A stretch of 64,000 nucleotides of DNA from positions 18,494,803 to 18,558,802 of the forward strand of contig CM028339.1 of assembly GCA_016647705.1 (NCBI GenBank). The letters are read 5' to 3'. The position numbers and the translations under genes are program-made. Within the stretch, counting starts at the first letter, position 1, and the number at the start of each line of letters is the position of its first letter. This document shows positions 1 to 12,239 of this stretch, piece after piece. The stretch is from Eucommia ulmoides (lineage: Eukaryota; Streptophyta; Magnoliopsida; Garryales; Eucommiaceae). The notes under the pieces were generated by a model. That model saw only the letters and a list, made by a program, of their open reading frames with translations. It was not told the origin of the DNA and made no database searches.

Positions 1-336
1 GTCTTTTGAGATGTAAGACTTGATAATGGAGCCTTTATGGTATGCATTTATTTTTTGGAATTTTTTTGTTTGATGAGAGACTTTTGTTTCAGTTTAACTC
101 ATGTTTAGTTGTGGTATTATTTTAATAATTAAATATCTATATTATTGGATATTGATTGTGTTATATTTGTAATGTATATTGTTATTGATGAATATATTTA
201 AATGTTAATTATTGTTTATTTTTTAGTAAAACAAGTGTAGAATATTGTATAAATATAAGAGATTATGTCAAAAAAATAAAAATAAAAATTAGATTCATTT
301 TTTTTTAAACAGCTGAAGGCATGGGTTATATGCTAT
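1..336 (+). mobile_element. AT-rich flank ending in a decayed Helitron-like 3' end
   Basis: No coding signal is visible. The last bases (about 311-336) align with the better preserved Helitron-like terminus at 13,207-13,235: both share AAGGCAYGGRTTATA followed by a CTA-type end. The hairpin is already broken here. The next copy starts immediately afterwards, so this is probably the tail of an older copy whose body lies outside the window. Confidence 0.45.
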
Positions 337-589
337 TATATATAATAAAATAGGATGAACATAAACTCTCTAGATAAATATCAACTGTTTTTCTATCTCT
401 CATCTAAAGAGCCGTTCAGATTGATTTAAAAAATTAACATAGATATATTTTTATATATTTATATAATTATTAGAAATTTTTAATTTTAGGAAGGTAATTA
501 AAGAAGCATTTGTAAAAAAGTCTTTCTAAATTTCCTTATTTTTCTCAATTTGTTCTTTTCTTTTTAATTTTTTTCCATATTTTATTTGC

Positions 590-900
590 TTATCATGCTC
601 TATAATGTATGTATCTCCTAATTTCATTTGCAATGTTAAACCCTGGCCCTCACGACCTCCGATCATCACTACCATGGCAACGACCTCCAATCATCGCCCC
701 TACGTCCACTACAATGACCTCCACTATCGATAGTCTTGGGAAATCATCACTGCAATGGCCTCCGATCGCTGTGATGGTATATCAGTGCATATACGATCTT
801 TTAAATCATAACCAAATGAGTGTTTTTTTTTTTTGGATTTTTTTGCTTTTGATTATGGATGACAAATTTAATGATTGAATTATTGATGGACTATCGATTG
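590..900 (+). other. Helitron-borne exon-like leader block, copy A
   Basis: A C-rich island inside AT-rich sequence, present in all three Helitron-like copies (also about 13,545-13,770 and 23,665-23,890). In copy B it ends in AAACCCTAACCAG followed by GTGAGTG and a T-run, which reads as an exon end with a strong splice donor; copies A and C have mutated versions. The reading frame is not conserved between copies, so this may be an untranslated leader with its first intron and not a protein exon. An 89-codon frame across it is probably fortuitous. Confidence 0.4.
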
Positions 901-1207
901 CTTTGATTTTCCATGGAAAGTTCAAAGATTATCGATTGCTTTTGATTATCAATGGCAAATACAACGATTATCAATTGCTTTTCATTGTTTATTTTTTGGA
1001 TTTTTTTGCTTTTGCTTTTGGATTTTCGCTATTGATTTTTAGTTTCATCTCTTCGATATTTGGCAAATTTGAGCTGTATACTGATGGTCGAAGACTTTAT
1101 TTCACAATTATCAAAACATTTTTTATTAATAAATAATTAATAGACCAAAGACATAAGAAATAATTATCCATTATTTTTGCCGATGGTCGGTCCATTGATA
1201 AGAGTAA

Positions 1208-1335
1208 TATCCGTTATGCGGAAAAAGATTAGAAGCAAGTTATAGCAGGGGAGCTCACATAAACAAACTGGTTTGATGCCGCTTGGCTGTTCGGTAAAGG
1301 CAATCGGTGCTCCGAGACCAACGTCAACTTTTTAC
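1208..1335 (+). pseudogene. Coding-like gene fragment in Helitron A, first part
   Basis: Together with 7,937-8,100 (the two parts are separated by the Athila insertion) this matches 24,255-24,545 in copy B. One frame of copy B reads IRYAAKD, stop, KEVIEGELT, stop, TNWFDAVWLFGKDNRC and onward, with codon-like composition. Copy A differs by scattered substitutions and keeps the same frame. A second frame (LLDTPLEKKFRVLLSVSREV in copy B) takes over downstream, suggesting a frameshift or a lost intron. I do not recognise the protein family. It is best read as a captured, decayed host gene piece. Confidence 0.4.
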
Positions 1336-2562
1336 TAGTAGCGCATAAATTACGTCACTACTTTCATCGCAAATGTATGGGTCAAGTTTTAGTATAGATT
1401 GGAAGAGTTAGGGTTGTCGTATCCACAGAGATTGGATTAAATTGTCGCTAATTACCTCGATTATCATAACCGAACTTTATTTAGGCGATAAAAATTATAG
1501 TTTTTGTTTTTTAATAAATAATATACTAACTTAACAATTAATTAAGCTATATTACTAAATATATTATACAGGAATAGATTATCTAGGAATTAACTTCATT
1601 TACGTATACGTGTTCGATCCAATCTAATTTACATTAACGGTGTTCAAATCTATTCGACAATCTAGGTATCGAAAACTCACTCACTACCTCTCCCGAGTGT
1701 AAAGTGAATGAATATGCGATTTCGTGTCAACGCCGAAGTCCCCTTCGAGCGTCTATACGACACTTAGTCACATGAGTTTCAGCTCAACCTCACGGATTGT
1801 ATACTTTCTAATGCCCTCCCGGGTCATTAGATCGTCACGTTGTGGTTAAACCCTAGTTAGAATTCGAGTGTCAAACCCCAATTTCTCAATATATCTAAAC
1901 AAGCATATAAATGAAGAAGAACGGTAAACACAATCAAATAGGCAAGAACAACCGATAACAAAACAAAAATTAAACAAACAACGTATATTAATAAACTACT
2001 TCAATCCCATAGATAATCAGTGTTCAACTCATGGCCATAACCATATACTCAACAATAAACAATATATACATGTTCAAACAACCAAAAACAAGTTAAGAAT
2101 AAAGTGAGAAGTAAGGGATAATAGCCGTTATCTGAAGGTAGCGTTCGTAGAAACCGCTCCGATCTTGTTTCTACTTCTCCAATTGAGCTCCTTCTCTTTG
2201 GTTGGTTGAGAGCCTTTTAGAACACTCCAAAAACACTCCCTATCTATTCTAAGAAAAATGGGAACGAATGGGAACAAAAAGGGAACAAACAAAATATCTA
2301 GAAAAATATCTAAAATAGGTGGAGCCTGACCATTGTAGCGATGGCATATCGGTAGGCTTTCTGCTTTATCATTGTTGCAGCGGTGGGCGATTAGAGCTTA
2401 GAGAACTCTCTGTTGTTTCATCGCTTTCCTCGTTTTTTTGACCGTTTTTGCTCCTAACTCCTGTTTTAAACAAAAATAAATAAAAACAATTTAAAACTTA
2501 ATAAAAATACTCAAAAACTATTAAATTCGGTTTGGAAATAGATAGATAAAATTCACCTATCA
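1336..2562 (-). repeat. 3' LTR of the Athila-like element
   Basis: Pairs with 6,691-7,931. On the plus strand it starts TAGTAGCG (the partner starts TGATAGAG) and ends ACCTATCA. It contains the box GGTCAAGTTTTAGTATA near 1,383 and the block around TAACGCCCT found in all Athila-type LTRs of the window. Confidence 0.85.
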
Positions 2563-3207
2563 AATACCTCCAAACTTGAATTTTGCAAGTCCTTGAGCAA
2601 AACAACCACGCAATAAAATAAACTACCACAACTATTAACGAATTTAATTAATAAAAACGAAAAACACAAACGAACTAAAAAATAACGTGTAGTTTTGAAA
2701 TTCATCTAACGACCAAAACGTTTTCCCTCATTAGCCCCCAATCATATCGATTTCAAGAGTAAAACGCATCATGTGGGGTTCTAGAATTTCAACATTCAAT
2801 AGCAGTAAGCGCCATTCTAGATTTTGTTCAAGTGTGTGTGCGAAAACTCAATTATATAAATATCCACCGATCAGATTGGATTATCCACCAATAAAGCTCA
2901 TGACTAAAACCAATAAGGTATAGGAAATCCATATGCCTGACAGGGTTCCATTCTCCATTAATGTAGGCTTGAAATTTCAAAAAGATTAATAAGATTTGGT
3001 TCGGTTTTTGGAAATTGGCCAAGGGTATTTCAGGAATAGAAAACAGGTGACCGTTATAATTCAACTATTCCTGAGGCACAAACGCTTGTTGCTCATTCAG
3101 TCTTGTAACCCCAAATGTTAAAAACACAACCTTGAACATTCATTAAAGAACTTTTTACTCACTTGTAAAAAGAAACTAGAATAAAACTATATTTACATAG
3201 TTTTTTT

Positions 3208-3240
<33 letters not shown>

Positions 3241-4130
3241 TAAGGACAAGAGATCACACCCCCAAACTTATACGTTTTGTACAATTAAAGGGGTGTGTGA
3301 ATAAAATAGAAAAATTGAGTACAGTAATACAGAACCAATAAAAAGTTCGTCCAAAACCCAACCACTCACTTCAAGTAGGATAAATAAATGCAAACTTGAT
3401 TTCACTCAATTTGTGACTTAGGCTCAGCGACAATGGTTTGGATTTTTTTTTAATTGGCTAGGGTATTTGTTACGTATTCAGAATTGAAATGGCTTTCCGA
3501 CTTCAACAGGGTAACGAGGAGTAAACATATATCAGGGTAAGCTTCAAAGGCTCAAGTGATCAAAATGAATGCCTAAATCATATCTCCTGAACTACCTCAC
3601 CTAGGATTTCACCTCAAATTTCTCCCAAATTAGGTTCTAGAATCCCTATTATCATGAACTTGGCTAATGGATAATTGGCGTCAAATCAATTGGATAGTTA
3701 TACATTGAGTTTATGTACTCGTGCAAGTAGGATCCATAATAACTTTTACTAAAACGAGTTGTCAAGTACACAGAACACACATGAATGAGCATTACGCTCG
3801 ACCTCGATAAACAACTGGGGATAAACTCATCATCGGGTAATGACTCAGATGAACTACAAAACTCAGCACACAACAATAACAAACACACTACAAACATAAA
3901 CATACTAACACTAAACTAAACAAGCATGCATACAGTTAAACAATAAAACATAATATCATACTACACATCACCCCAAACTTAAAACGGGTAGTGTCCACAA
4001 CGACCCAATCAGCACAATTGAAATAAATCATGCTGACGAAGGGGGTTTAGAACACGTACCTGGGAGGCGAGATAATCTCGCCTCCGAATGAAGTCGGTGG
4101 TGATGGATCTAATTTATTTCGAAACCTTAG
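2563..4130 (-). other. 3' internal region of the Athila-like element, non-coding
   Basis: No real gene; short frames here are not conserved. On the minus strand the polypurine tract (AAGTTTGGAGGTATT) abuts the LTR at 2,563-2,579. Two further AAGTTTGGGG blocks occur at 3,257-3,270 and 3,969-3,981. A poly-T run of about 32 bases lies at 3,208-3,239. The region aligns in patches with 57,566-59,280, the same part of another Athila-like family. A splice-donor-like CAG/GTACGTG on the minus strand lies at about 4,055-4,064. Confidence 0.7.
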
Positions 4131-4135
4131 GTTGC

Positions 4136-5555
4136 TAGTGGTGGAATATACGTCGTCACTTTCACTGTAAGTGTACGGGTCAAGTTTTATAGAATAGTGA
4201 ATGAGTAGGGTTGTTGTATCCACATGGATTGGATTAGATCGTCGCTAAGCACCACGATTGTCAGAACCGGATTTTACTAGGCGATTGAATTTTGGGTTTT
4301 TGTTTTAAAAATATAAACTAAATTAATAACTAATTAAATTATAATACTAATGGTGACGTTTAGGGGAATAAATTATTTAGGGATTGACTTCATTCACTTA
4401 AACATGTTCGTTTTAGTCTAGTTTACATTAACGACATTCAAACTATCCGACAATCTAAGTATCGTAAACTCGCTTACTACCTTTCTCGAGTGTAAAGTGA
4501 GTGAATATGTGACTTCACATCAACGTCGAAGTCCCCCTCAATGTCTATATAACCCTTATTTATATGAGTCTTGACCCAATCTCATGGATTGCACACTTTC
4601 TAACGCCCTCTCGGGTCGTTAGATCGTTATGATATGTTTAACCCTAGTCCAAATCTGGGTTACCTCTCCCAAGTGTCAAACCCCGTATTCTCAAAACCAA
4701 CCCTAATACCATAACAAGCATATTAAGATTGTAATAAAATGGTAAACACGATCAGATAAAGACGAACAACCGATAACGAAACACGGATTCAAACAAATAA
4801 TATTTTCATTAACTAATCAACCCCTAAATAACATATGTTTAGCTATACATGATCATTACCAAATATTCAAGATTTGAAGGGAAAAACAACATTATACAAC
4901 ATGCAAAGTTAAGAACAACGAGAGAAATGAAGAAGGGAAAGTGAATCTTAAGAGTGGGGTGTTCCACTTCCACCGGAACCACTCCGATCTTGTTTCTACT
5001 TCATCAAAATGTGTTATCCTCTTTGGTCTTTGATCAAGAAGCTCCAAAAATGTCCAAAATTATCTTCCAAAATGTTTTAGGGTGTTTGGAAGAAGAGGAG
5101 ATGATATATAGATAAAAAAATATCACAAAATATCCCCAAATATCAATTCTGTCAGCTGTTGGACCGCCGCGACGGTGGAAATACAAAGAGTTTAGCAACA
5201 CTCTGCTGTTTGACTGCTACGGCGATGGTGTCACCGCTGTGGCGGTGACACCCTTTGGTATTTTGGATGCAACATTCTCGTCTAAACTGTGATTGAGGTG
5301 ATTCAAAAAACCTATGGAATGCTAAACAAAAGATTTACAACTTCTATGTTTTGAGTGTTTCCAAAATTGGATGGAATCATGTTTAAACTTGGTCTCGACG
5401 TTACTGCACCTGTACCAACTTTTTCTCTTTTCACCCATTTATTCAAAAACCTATAAAACAATACAAAAATACATTAAACTAACAAAAGTGCTTGAAAACA
5501 CACAAATATTTGAATCTAAAAGTACTTAATTTGTTGGTAAATAAACCACTCATCA
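4136..5555 (-). repeat. Solo LTR of an Athila-like family
   Basis: Starts TAGTGGTGG and ends CTCATCA on the plus strand. It is flanked by a perfect 5-bp duplication GTTGC (4,131-4,135 and 5,556-5,560). Its order of conserved blocks matches the flanking LTRs, but the sequence has diverged, so it is a different family that inserted into the older element and lost its body by LTR recombination. At about 5,160-5,255 it carries GC-rich palindromes of the type ACCGCCGCGACGGTGG. Confidence 0.85.
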
Positions 5556-5750
5556 GTTGCCTCCCAAGAAGCATTTGATTTAAGGTCTTCGGCTTGACAC
5601 AGAGAAGTGCTCGTCAATGAGCGACTTCCGCTCATAGTATGTGTCGTACAATACTACGTATGGGTCTTGGTTTAGAATGCCCTCAAGATTGGTGGGATTT
5701 GGCATTGTATGGATCATACTTTCAACTCAATTCGTTGTCGTCTTATATGC

Positions 5751-6557
5751 TCAGTGGGCATGAAAGAACGGTGCTAAAGGTAGTGGAGAACAAGTGAGCC
5801 ATATTGAATCCTCATAAATATGATCGTCTTGGATCGGTGGTGGTAACACTTGGTAGATCTTAAATGGCGGATAATCACAAGTGATATCTTGTGATTTTTC
5901 ATCGTCTTTGAACTGACCCAAGTTCCTCCCGCTTGTTTCTGGTTTCTCGTGGTGACTTTCAATGCATATGGAGTTTGTGTCTCTCAGTACTACCACTTCT
6001 GACTCAGCCTCAATAAAGTAGATTAGCTGACCGATTTGCGTTTGAAGAGACATTACGGTTGCATCAATTTTTGCGCAGGTCGTCTCAATATTGTCAAGAC
6101 GATCCTCATGCTCATTGAGTCAGTTATTTGTTTTCCTCCAGAAAGCCTGAGTTTCCTCCATAAATTCAGTGAACATTTCCTTAAAAGTGGGGGAACACTC
6201 TTCCTGTTGGTCCGAGATGTCAATCCATGGGGCCGAAATGATAAAACTATCCCTCAAGCTTTGGTAGCTTGTTAAATAATTCTAACAGTGAAAGTCGTAC
6301 TCTGCCATATCTTCCAGTACCCAATAGGCTTCGTCTGTAGTTAGTTGGTCTAAAGAGGTGGTACCGTTTCCTCCTTCAACCCACGTTTTGGTTGCGTCTA
6401 GTAACCTATCGAGGAAGTTTAGTAGTTGATACTCCCTCTGGAAACGATGATTGGGGTACTGAAATAGCAGCTCCTTGTATCGATCCCAAATACAATAAAA
6501 TGGCTCGGAATCTCGTTGAAAGAAATGCAACAGTACTTGCTGATCTAATATCTTCAA
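5751..6557 (-). pseudogene. gag: Athila gag remnant
   Basis: The frame at 6,557-6,282 carries the C-terminal half of a Retrotrans_gag domain: FFQRDSEPFYCIWDRYKELL, a YPNHRF element, then LDQLTTDEAYWVLEDMAEYD, matching the usual SLMSKTPEEAYELIEEMA pattern. Downstream (about 6,230-6,010) follows the coiled-coil segment EETQAFWRKTNN, stop, LNEHEDRLDNIETTCAKID, then SLQTQIGQL, aligned with the same segment of the gag at 54,560-54,829. The N-terminal part is missing: only about 110 bp separate this from the primer site. Deletion and at least one stop make it non-functional. Confidence 0.8.
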
Positions 6558-6666
6558 GTACCCTGCAATAAAAAAATAAAACTACAAACAAAAAATTAAA
6601 AAAAATAAATGCCTAAATTAAAATTAAGTTATTTACTCACAATATAAAAAACAATCTAAAAGCCAA

Positions 6667-6684
6667 TCCTTGGCAACAGCGCCA
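6667..6684 (-). promoter_or_regulatory. Primer binding site, tRNA-Asp type
   Basis: The minus strand reads TGGCGCTGTTGCCAAGGA a few bases downstream of the 5' LTR. This matches the primer site typical of Athila-group elements (TGGCGCCGTTGCCGGGGA) with a few changes. It fixes the element orientation. Confidence 0.8.
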
Positions 6685-6690
6685 AAAACT

Positions 6691-7931
6691 TGATAGAGTA
6701 CAAATTACATCGCTACTTTTACCGCAAGTGTACGGGTCAAGTTTTAGTATAAATTGAAAGAGTTAGGGTTGTCCTATCTACTGGTATTGGATTAAATTGT
6801 CGCTAATTACCGCAATTATCATAATCGAACTTTATTTAGGCGATAAAAATTATAGTTTTTGTTTTTAATAAATAATATACTAACTTAACAATTAATGAAA
6901 CTATATTACTAAATATATTATATGGGAATAGATTATCTAGGAATTAACTTCATTTACTTATACGTGTTCGATCCAATCTAGTGTACATTAATGGTGTTCA
7001 AATCTATCTGACAATCTAGGTATCGAAAACTCACTCACTACCTCTCCCGAGTGTAAAGTAAATAAATATGTGATTTCGCATCAATGTCAAAGTTCCCCTT
7101 GAGCGTCTATAAGACACTTGGTCACATGAGTCTCGCCCCAACCTCATGGATAACATACTTTCTAACGCCCTCCCAGGTCATTAGATCGTCACGTTATATT
7201 TAAACCCTAGTCCAAATTCGGGGTTACCTCTCTCGAATGTCAAACCCTGATTTCTCAATATATCTAAACAAGTATATAAATGAAGAAGAACGGTAGACAC
7301 AATGGAATAGGCAAGAACAACCGATAACGAAACAAAAATTAAACAAACAACGTATATTAATAAACTACATCAATCTCATAGATAATCAGTGTTCAGCTCA
7401 TGGACATAATCATATATTCAATGATAAACAATATATACATGTTCAAACAACTAAAAACAAGTTAAGAATAAAGTGAGAAACAAGGGAGAATAGCCGTTAT
7501 CTGAAGGTGGCGTCTGTAAAAATCGCTCCAATCTTGTTTCCGCTTCTCCAATTGAGCTACTCCTCTTTGGTTGGTTGAGAGCCTTTTAGAACACTCCAAA
7601 AACACTCCCTATCTATTCTAAGAACAATGGGAATGAATTGGATAAAAAATGGAACAAACAAAATATCTAAAAAAATATCTAAAACAGGTGGAGCTTGATT
7701 GCTGCAGCGGTGGGCATGTCGGTAGGCTTTCGGCTTTATCATCACTGCAATAGTGAGCGATCAGAGCTTAGAGAACTCTCTGTTGTTTCACCGATTTTCT
7801 CATTTTTCGACCGTTTTTGCTCCTAACCCCTGTTTTAAACAAAAATAAATAAAAACAAATTAAAACTTAATTAAAATACTCGAAAACTACCAAATTTGAT
7901 TTGAAAATAGATAGATAAAATTCACCTATCA
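6691..7931 (-). repeat. 5' LTR of the Athila-like element
   Basis: Partner of 1,336-2,562 with inverted termini TGATAG and CTATCA. Divergence from its partner is visible in many transitions, so the insertion is not recent. Confidence 0.85.
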
Positions 7932-8330
7932 CTTATCATTATCAATTCTTCTGTTGAAGGAGGCATGGCCATGTTTATTATGATCGAACTACTAGATATC
8001 CCACTGGAGAAAAGGTTTAGGGTTTAATTATCAGTTTCCAGCGAAGTTATGTGATATGGTTTTGGCCTTGAATTCGTTGGTCTTCAATCGTGATTTTAAA
8101 TAGTTTAATTATCTAATTTATATGTGTAATAAGTTAACCAATTAATTATAAAGGTTTTTATTTAATAGCACTGAAATAGTTTATCTAGAACAAAAATCTT
8201 TTCAAACAGTTATATTGTAAATTTGTAATGTAGTCTTTTTGTGAAATATTATTAATGTATAGTCCTTTAAACAATGACTAATTTTGTGAACAAACATTTA
8301 TACCTTTGTGTATATATATATAAATAATAA
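7932..8330 (+). other. Helitron A continued: second part of the coding-like block
   Basis: Continues the sequence broken at 1,335 and aligns with 24,406-24,790 of copy B. It includes a frame reading LLDIPLEKRFRV before a stop. From about 8,110 it is AT-rich non-coding sequence, also shared with copy B, up to the point where copy B is cut. Confidence 0.5.
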
Positions 8331-9020
8331 ATCAGGACTGGGATATTCATTGCCATTGGATGAGAGACAAATCTCAAGACATTTGTAGACCGTTGGATCA
8401 CTTTAGCCTACATATAAAAAGAAAAAAAAATAGGGTTTATGATCTCTTAGCCAACCCTCTCTCTATAGCTCTCATTTCTACCTGACTTAAGCCATAAGGG
8501 CTCTCTTTTTCTAGCCAGAAACCCCAGCAACCCCATTCACGCTATCATCGTTCACTCGCGATGACGACAACAATTTATCTCTTGGTCGAATCTAATGTCA
8601 CAACTCCGTTGATATTTGACGCCTCCAATCGCTCACAATCCTCGCTCCCAATGTCATAGATTTTTGGAACGCCATCTCCATCTATGGAACCCCAATCTAT
8701 CAAAATATTCCCTAGTAAGCCTCTTTCTCTCTTACTCAACCAACACGATCCACGCATTCAACAATCACGGTCCATGAACTCAGCTACCAAGGCACAAACT
8801 GCCATCTCCACGCCTAATAAAATTAAAATCCTATCTTAATTTGGGGTTTTAGAGGTACTGGATCTTATGACATGCTAATCCTATCTTAACCTCCTTCACT
8901 TCAACCGTTGCATAGATTCAAAAAAATCACCTTTGTCATCCCCATCGTGCCACTGTCTCTTTCCTCCTACTTCAGATATGAAGGTAAAATTCCATTTTAT
9001 TATTTTTTTGAAGATCTAGA
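8330..9020 (+). other. Gene-leader-like segment inside Helitron A
   Basis: Contains a TAGGGTTT telo-box near 8,431, pyrimidine-rich tracts, and near 8,970 the sequence CAGATATGAAGGTAAAATTCC, which looks like a start codon followed by a splice donor. This is the layout of plant ribosomal-protein gene leaders. No downstream exon was recognised, so the parent gene is not identified. Confidence 0.3.
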
Positions 9021-9952
9021 ACTTTGGTATGTGATTATTGTATTTAAGAATGCAAATATAATTTTAGTTTAAACTCAAATATGATTTTAGTTAAAACTCA
9101 AATCTGATTTTAATTCTTGAGTTTTGATTATGTGCTTGCTTATTGATTTCAATAGTATTTCCATGTTTTAATTAACTATTGTTACGTACAACATTTTGAT
9201 TTTAATTTTTCCATTTGGATAATTGGTACGCTCATTTTTCAAATCTTTAAGGGACAATATATATCTTATTGTATGTGGATTTTTCCTTCTAATTGGGTTG
9301 TAAAAATAATTATTGCGAATTATTTGTTTGGACGTGGATATTTTTATGCTAAGTTCATATATGTTGATAGTAAGGAGACTAGCCTGGTGGAATCTTTGGA
9401 GTAAATCAAAGGTGGCTGATTTTTTATGGGTTGAGTTCTAGCCCCCTTAGAGTGAGTAATTTATTTTTCATCTGTTTCTTATGAGTATTATACGAATAAC
9501 TATGGTTAAATTTGTGTCCAATGTTTTCAATTTGTGGTATGTGAACTTACCAAATAGCATTGCATAAGAGACTTAACCATTATTTTTGTCTAGGTGCCAC
9601 AGATATTTGATGACGTGCGCTTCTCTTTTGCCCATTATATGTGGATTAATAGTAACTATATTGAACACTTTGTGTTGGAAGCATGATTCCACTTTTGTGT
9701 CCACTGTTCTTCTGAATTTGGTTTGCTCATTTTTAAATTTATGATAGACGAAGACTGTAATGTTGTTTGATATACAACTCGGACTTTTGTCGAGCATGGA
9801 AGGACTAGAATGGGTGTGGTTTTTGTCAAACCTTGGTATGTGATTATTGTATTTAAGAACCCATATCTGATTTTAGTTTAAACTTAAAATCTGATTTTAG
9901 TTCAAACTCAAATTTGATTTTAATTCTTGAGTTTTGATTGTGTGTTTGCTTA

Positions 9953-11982
9953 GGCCCTGTTTGGTAACCCATCCCATCCTAGAAATTCCTATCTCATTTC
10001 TAGTTTCTGTTTGGGAATAGCGTTTGGTAAACCTATTTTTGTTTCCATCCCATTTCAATATGGGAACTATGCCCATTTCATTGTATAGGAAATAGGAATC
10101 GAAAAAAAATTGTTTCAAACCCTTCCTATCCCAAAACAAAAAGGATACGCTTGGTATTATGAGAATTGTTAATGAGAGTTCTTCCTCTTTTATTCCCGAT
10201 CGTCATTCTCCTCCTCACGTCTGCGATTTCTCCTCTATCTTCTCCTTCGATCTTCTGCGATCTTATTCTCTCACTTCTATGATCAATCGATCGTTTGAAG
10301 CTCCTCACTCCTGATCGTTCTTCGAAGTTATTCTCCTTCTTCGTCGGCTCCTCTTCCATTGTTCGTCGCTTGTCGTTGCCGTCTTGAAGCCGCTCGTTCG
10401 TCTCTATTTGAAGCTTTGCAATCCGTCGTCGCATAGGAAATTGGGGGTACCTGGTAATCTTTTATCTCTCCCTCCCTCTCTCTCCCTATTTTTGTGTGCA
10501 ATGTCTGTCGAGTTTGATGAGAATCAAACCCTAGATCTAGGGTTTTGGGTTTGTTTAACAAAATTTTGTCATACATCTACTGTGTTTGTACAAATTGCAA
10601 TAATTTTCCCTAGATCTAGGGTTTGGGTTAGTTTAGTTTGCGATTCTAGGGTTTGTGTTTGCAATTTCTCTGTTTGGTTTGCGATTTCTCTATTTGTGAT
10701 TTCTAGGGTTTGTGTTTGCGATTCTAGATGTGTTTGTCATACATCTACTGTTCTGTTTTGTTGCAATTCTAGGGTTTGTGTTTGCGATTTCTCTATTTGG
10801 TTTGCGATTTCTTTGTTTGCAATTTCTAGGGTTTGTGTTTGTGATTCTAGATGTGTTTGTCATACATCTACTGTTCTGTTCTGTTGCGATTCTTGGGAAT
10901 GCTTCTGTTATGTTGCGATTCTTGTGAAACCTGGATTAAACCCTTGTATAATTGTATAATCTTAGTTCCAATTTTGGTGTTTTTGTTCCCAGTTTTCTGT
11001 TACCCAAAAAGTTTGGAACACAGACAGACATCTGGGAACAATTCTGTTCTGTTGCTAAAATCTGTTTCAATTTTCTCTATTTAGTTCTTCATCTTAGCTA
11101 TGAATTTATTCATATTACTTTGTCATATTTTCAAATGGTAGTGATTTTTGGTGGTTATTGTTTCAATTATTCTATGTTGTGCACTATATATATTCTATGT
11201 TCTAAGTTTTTCGCATAGGAAACACTTTATATTGTAGATGGCCACCATTGATGCTGAAGAAAATATTGTCCTTATTTCGGAGAGAACCTCAAAACTGAAG
11301 GTTGATTTTCTATATAAATATCACACCAATAATATATCAATTTTTCACTAACTATTTCAATTATTTTTTATTAGCAGAGATGAGTCCGGTCAACAACTAT
11401 GACCCTCCTCGACATTAAAATTCTACAAGAATTTTGTTTTCATTTTTTTTGGGATGTAATATGATTCTAATTCTGATGATGTTGCTTGTACATCTCATCA
11501 TTGAGCTAGTTGTTGTATCTAAGTATGTGAAAATGTGAAAATGAACATGTATTGTAGAACAAAACAATTTGTATGTACATATATAATTTTAACATCTATG
11601 TTTAATTACATCGCGTGTGATTTTCTTGAATTGGGTGTAATTTTATATTCATTATCATACATACAAAAAAAAAAAAAAAAAAAAGGAAAAAAAATGATTT
11701 TACACTAACAATTCTATACTTAAAAAAATTTGAAATAAATAATCCGTTATCAAACATAATTCTATTCCCAGAAGGAAACAAATTATGTCTTTACCAAATG
11801 CTATTTTGTTCCTAGAACAAAATAGACTCTGTCGTTACCAAACACGATTCTGTTCCCAAATCAAAACAGAATTATTCGTTACCAAACACGATTCTGCTCT
11901 AAAAAAGAAAACAGAATTCTCATCTCATCCCATTCCCATCCCACTGCTGGGATGGAAACAGAAACGGTTACCAAACGCCACC
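9953..11982. mobile_element. Non-autonomous PIF/Harbinger element
   Basis: Terminal inverted repeats GGCCCTGTTTGGTAACC and, read inward from the other end, GGTGGCGTTTGGTAACC are flanked by TTA on both sides (9,950-9,952 and 11,983-11,985), the target preference of this superfamily. Unit 1 of the surrounding duplication keeps the empty site, with a single TTA at 9,140-9,142. The 2-kb body shows no transposase. A 191-codon frame (10,384-10,959) consists of repeated low-complexity sequence and is not supported as a gene. Confidence 0.85.
10640..10920. repeat. Minisatellite inside the PIF/Harbinger element
   Basis: A unit of about 120 bp containing AGGGTTTGTGTTTGCGATT and GTTTGTCATACATCTACTG occurs twice, with shorter sub-repeats of TTTGCGATTTCT between. 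Confidence 0.65.
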
Positions 11983-12239
11983 TTATTGATTTCAAATAGT
12001 ATTTTCATGTATTTAACTATTGTTAAGTACGACATTTTGATTTTAATTTTTCCATTTGGTTAATTGGTACGGTCATTTTTCAAATATATAGGTTACCACT
12101 GCACTTTTGAATTTGGTTTGCTCATTTTTAGATTTTTGATAGTTGACGACTGTAATGCTTTTTGATATACAACTCGGACTTTCGTCGAGCATGGAAGGAC
12201 TGTAATAGGTGTTTTTTTTTTGTCAAAGCTTGAATCCCA

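Larger units (their letters stand above)
1336..7931 (-). mobile_element. Non-autonomous Athila-like LTR retrotransposon
   Basis: Two LTRs of about 1.23 kb in the same orientation flank an internal region. A primer site of the tRNA-Asp type lies next to the right LTR and a polypurine tract next to the left LTR, so the element reads on the minus strand. Inside are only gag remnants, a long 3' non-coding region and a nested solo LTR. It sits inside Helitron A. The flanking bases TTTAC (left) and CTTAT (right) are each one C-to-T change from CTTAC, which is the sequence at the undisturbed position in Helitron B (about 24,401). No protease, RT or integrase is present. Confidence 0.85.

Noticed and set aside
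8575-8757. 60-codon minus-strand frame in the leader-like segment
   Set aside because: Antisense to the exon-like strand, short and without a recognisable motif.
10384-10959. 191-codon frame rich in Cys, Val and Phe
   Set aside because: It runs through a minisatellite inside a non-autonomous PIF/Harbinger element; composition is a by-product of TTTGTGTTTGCGATT repeats.
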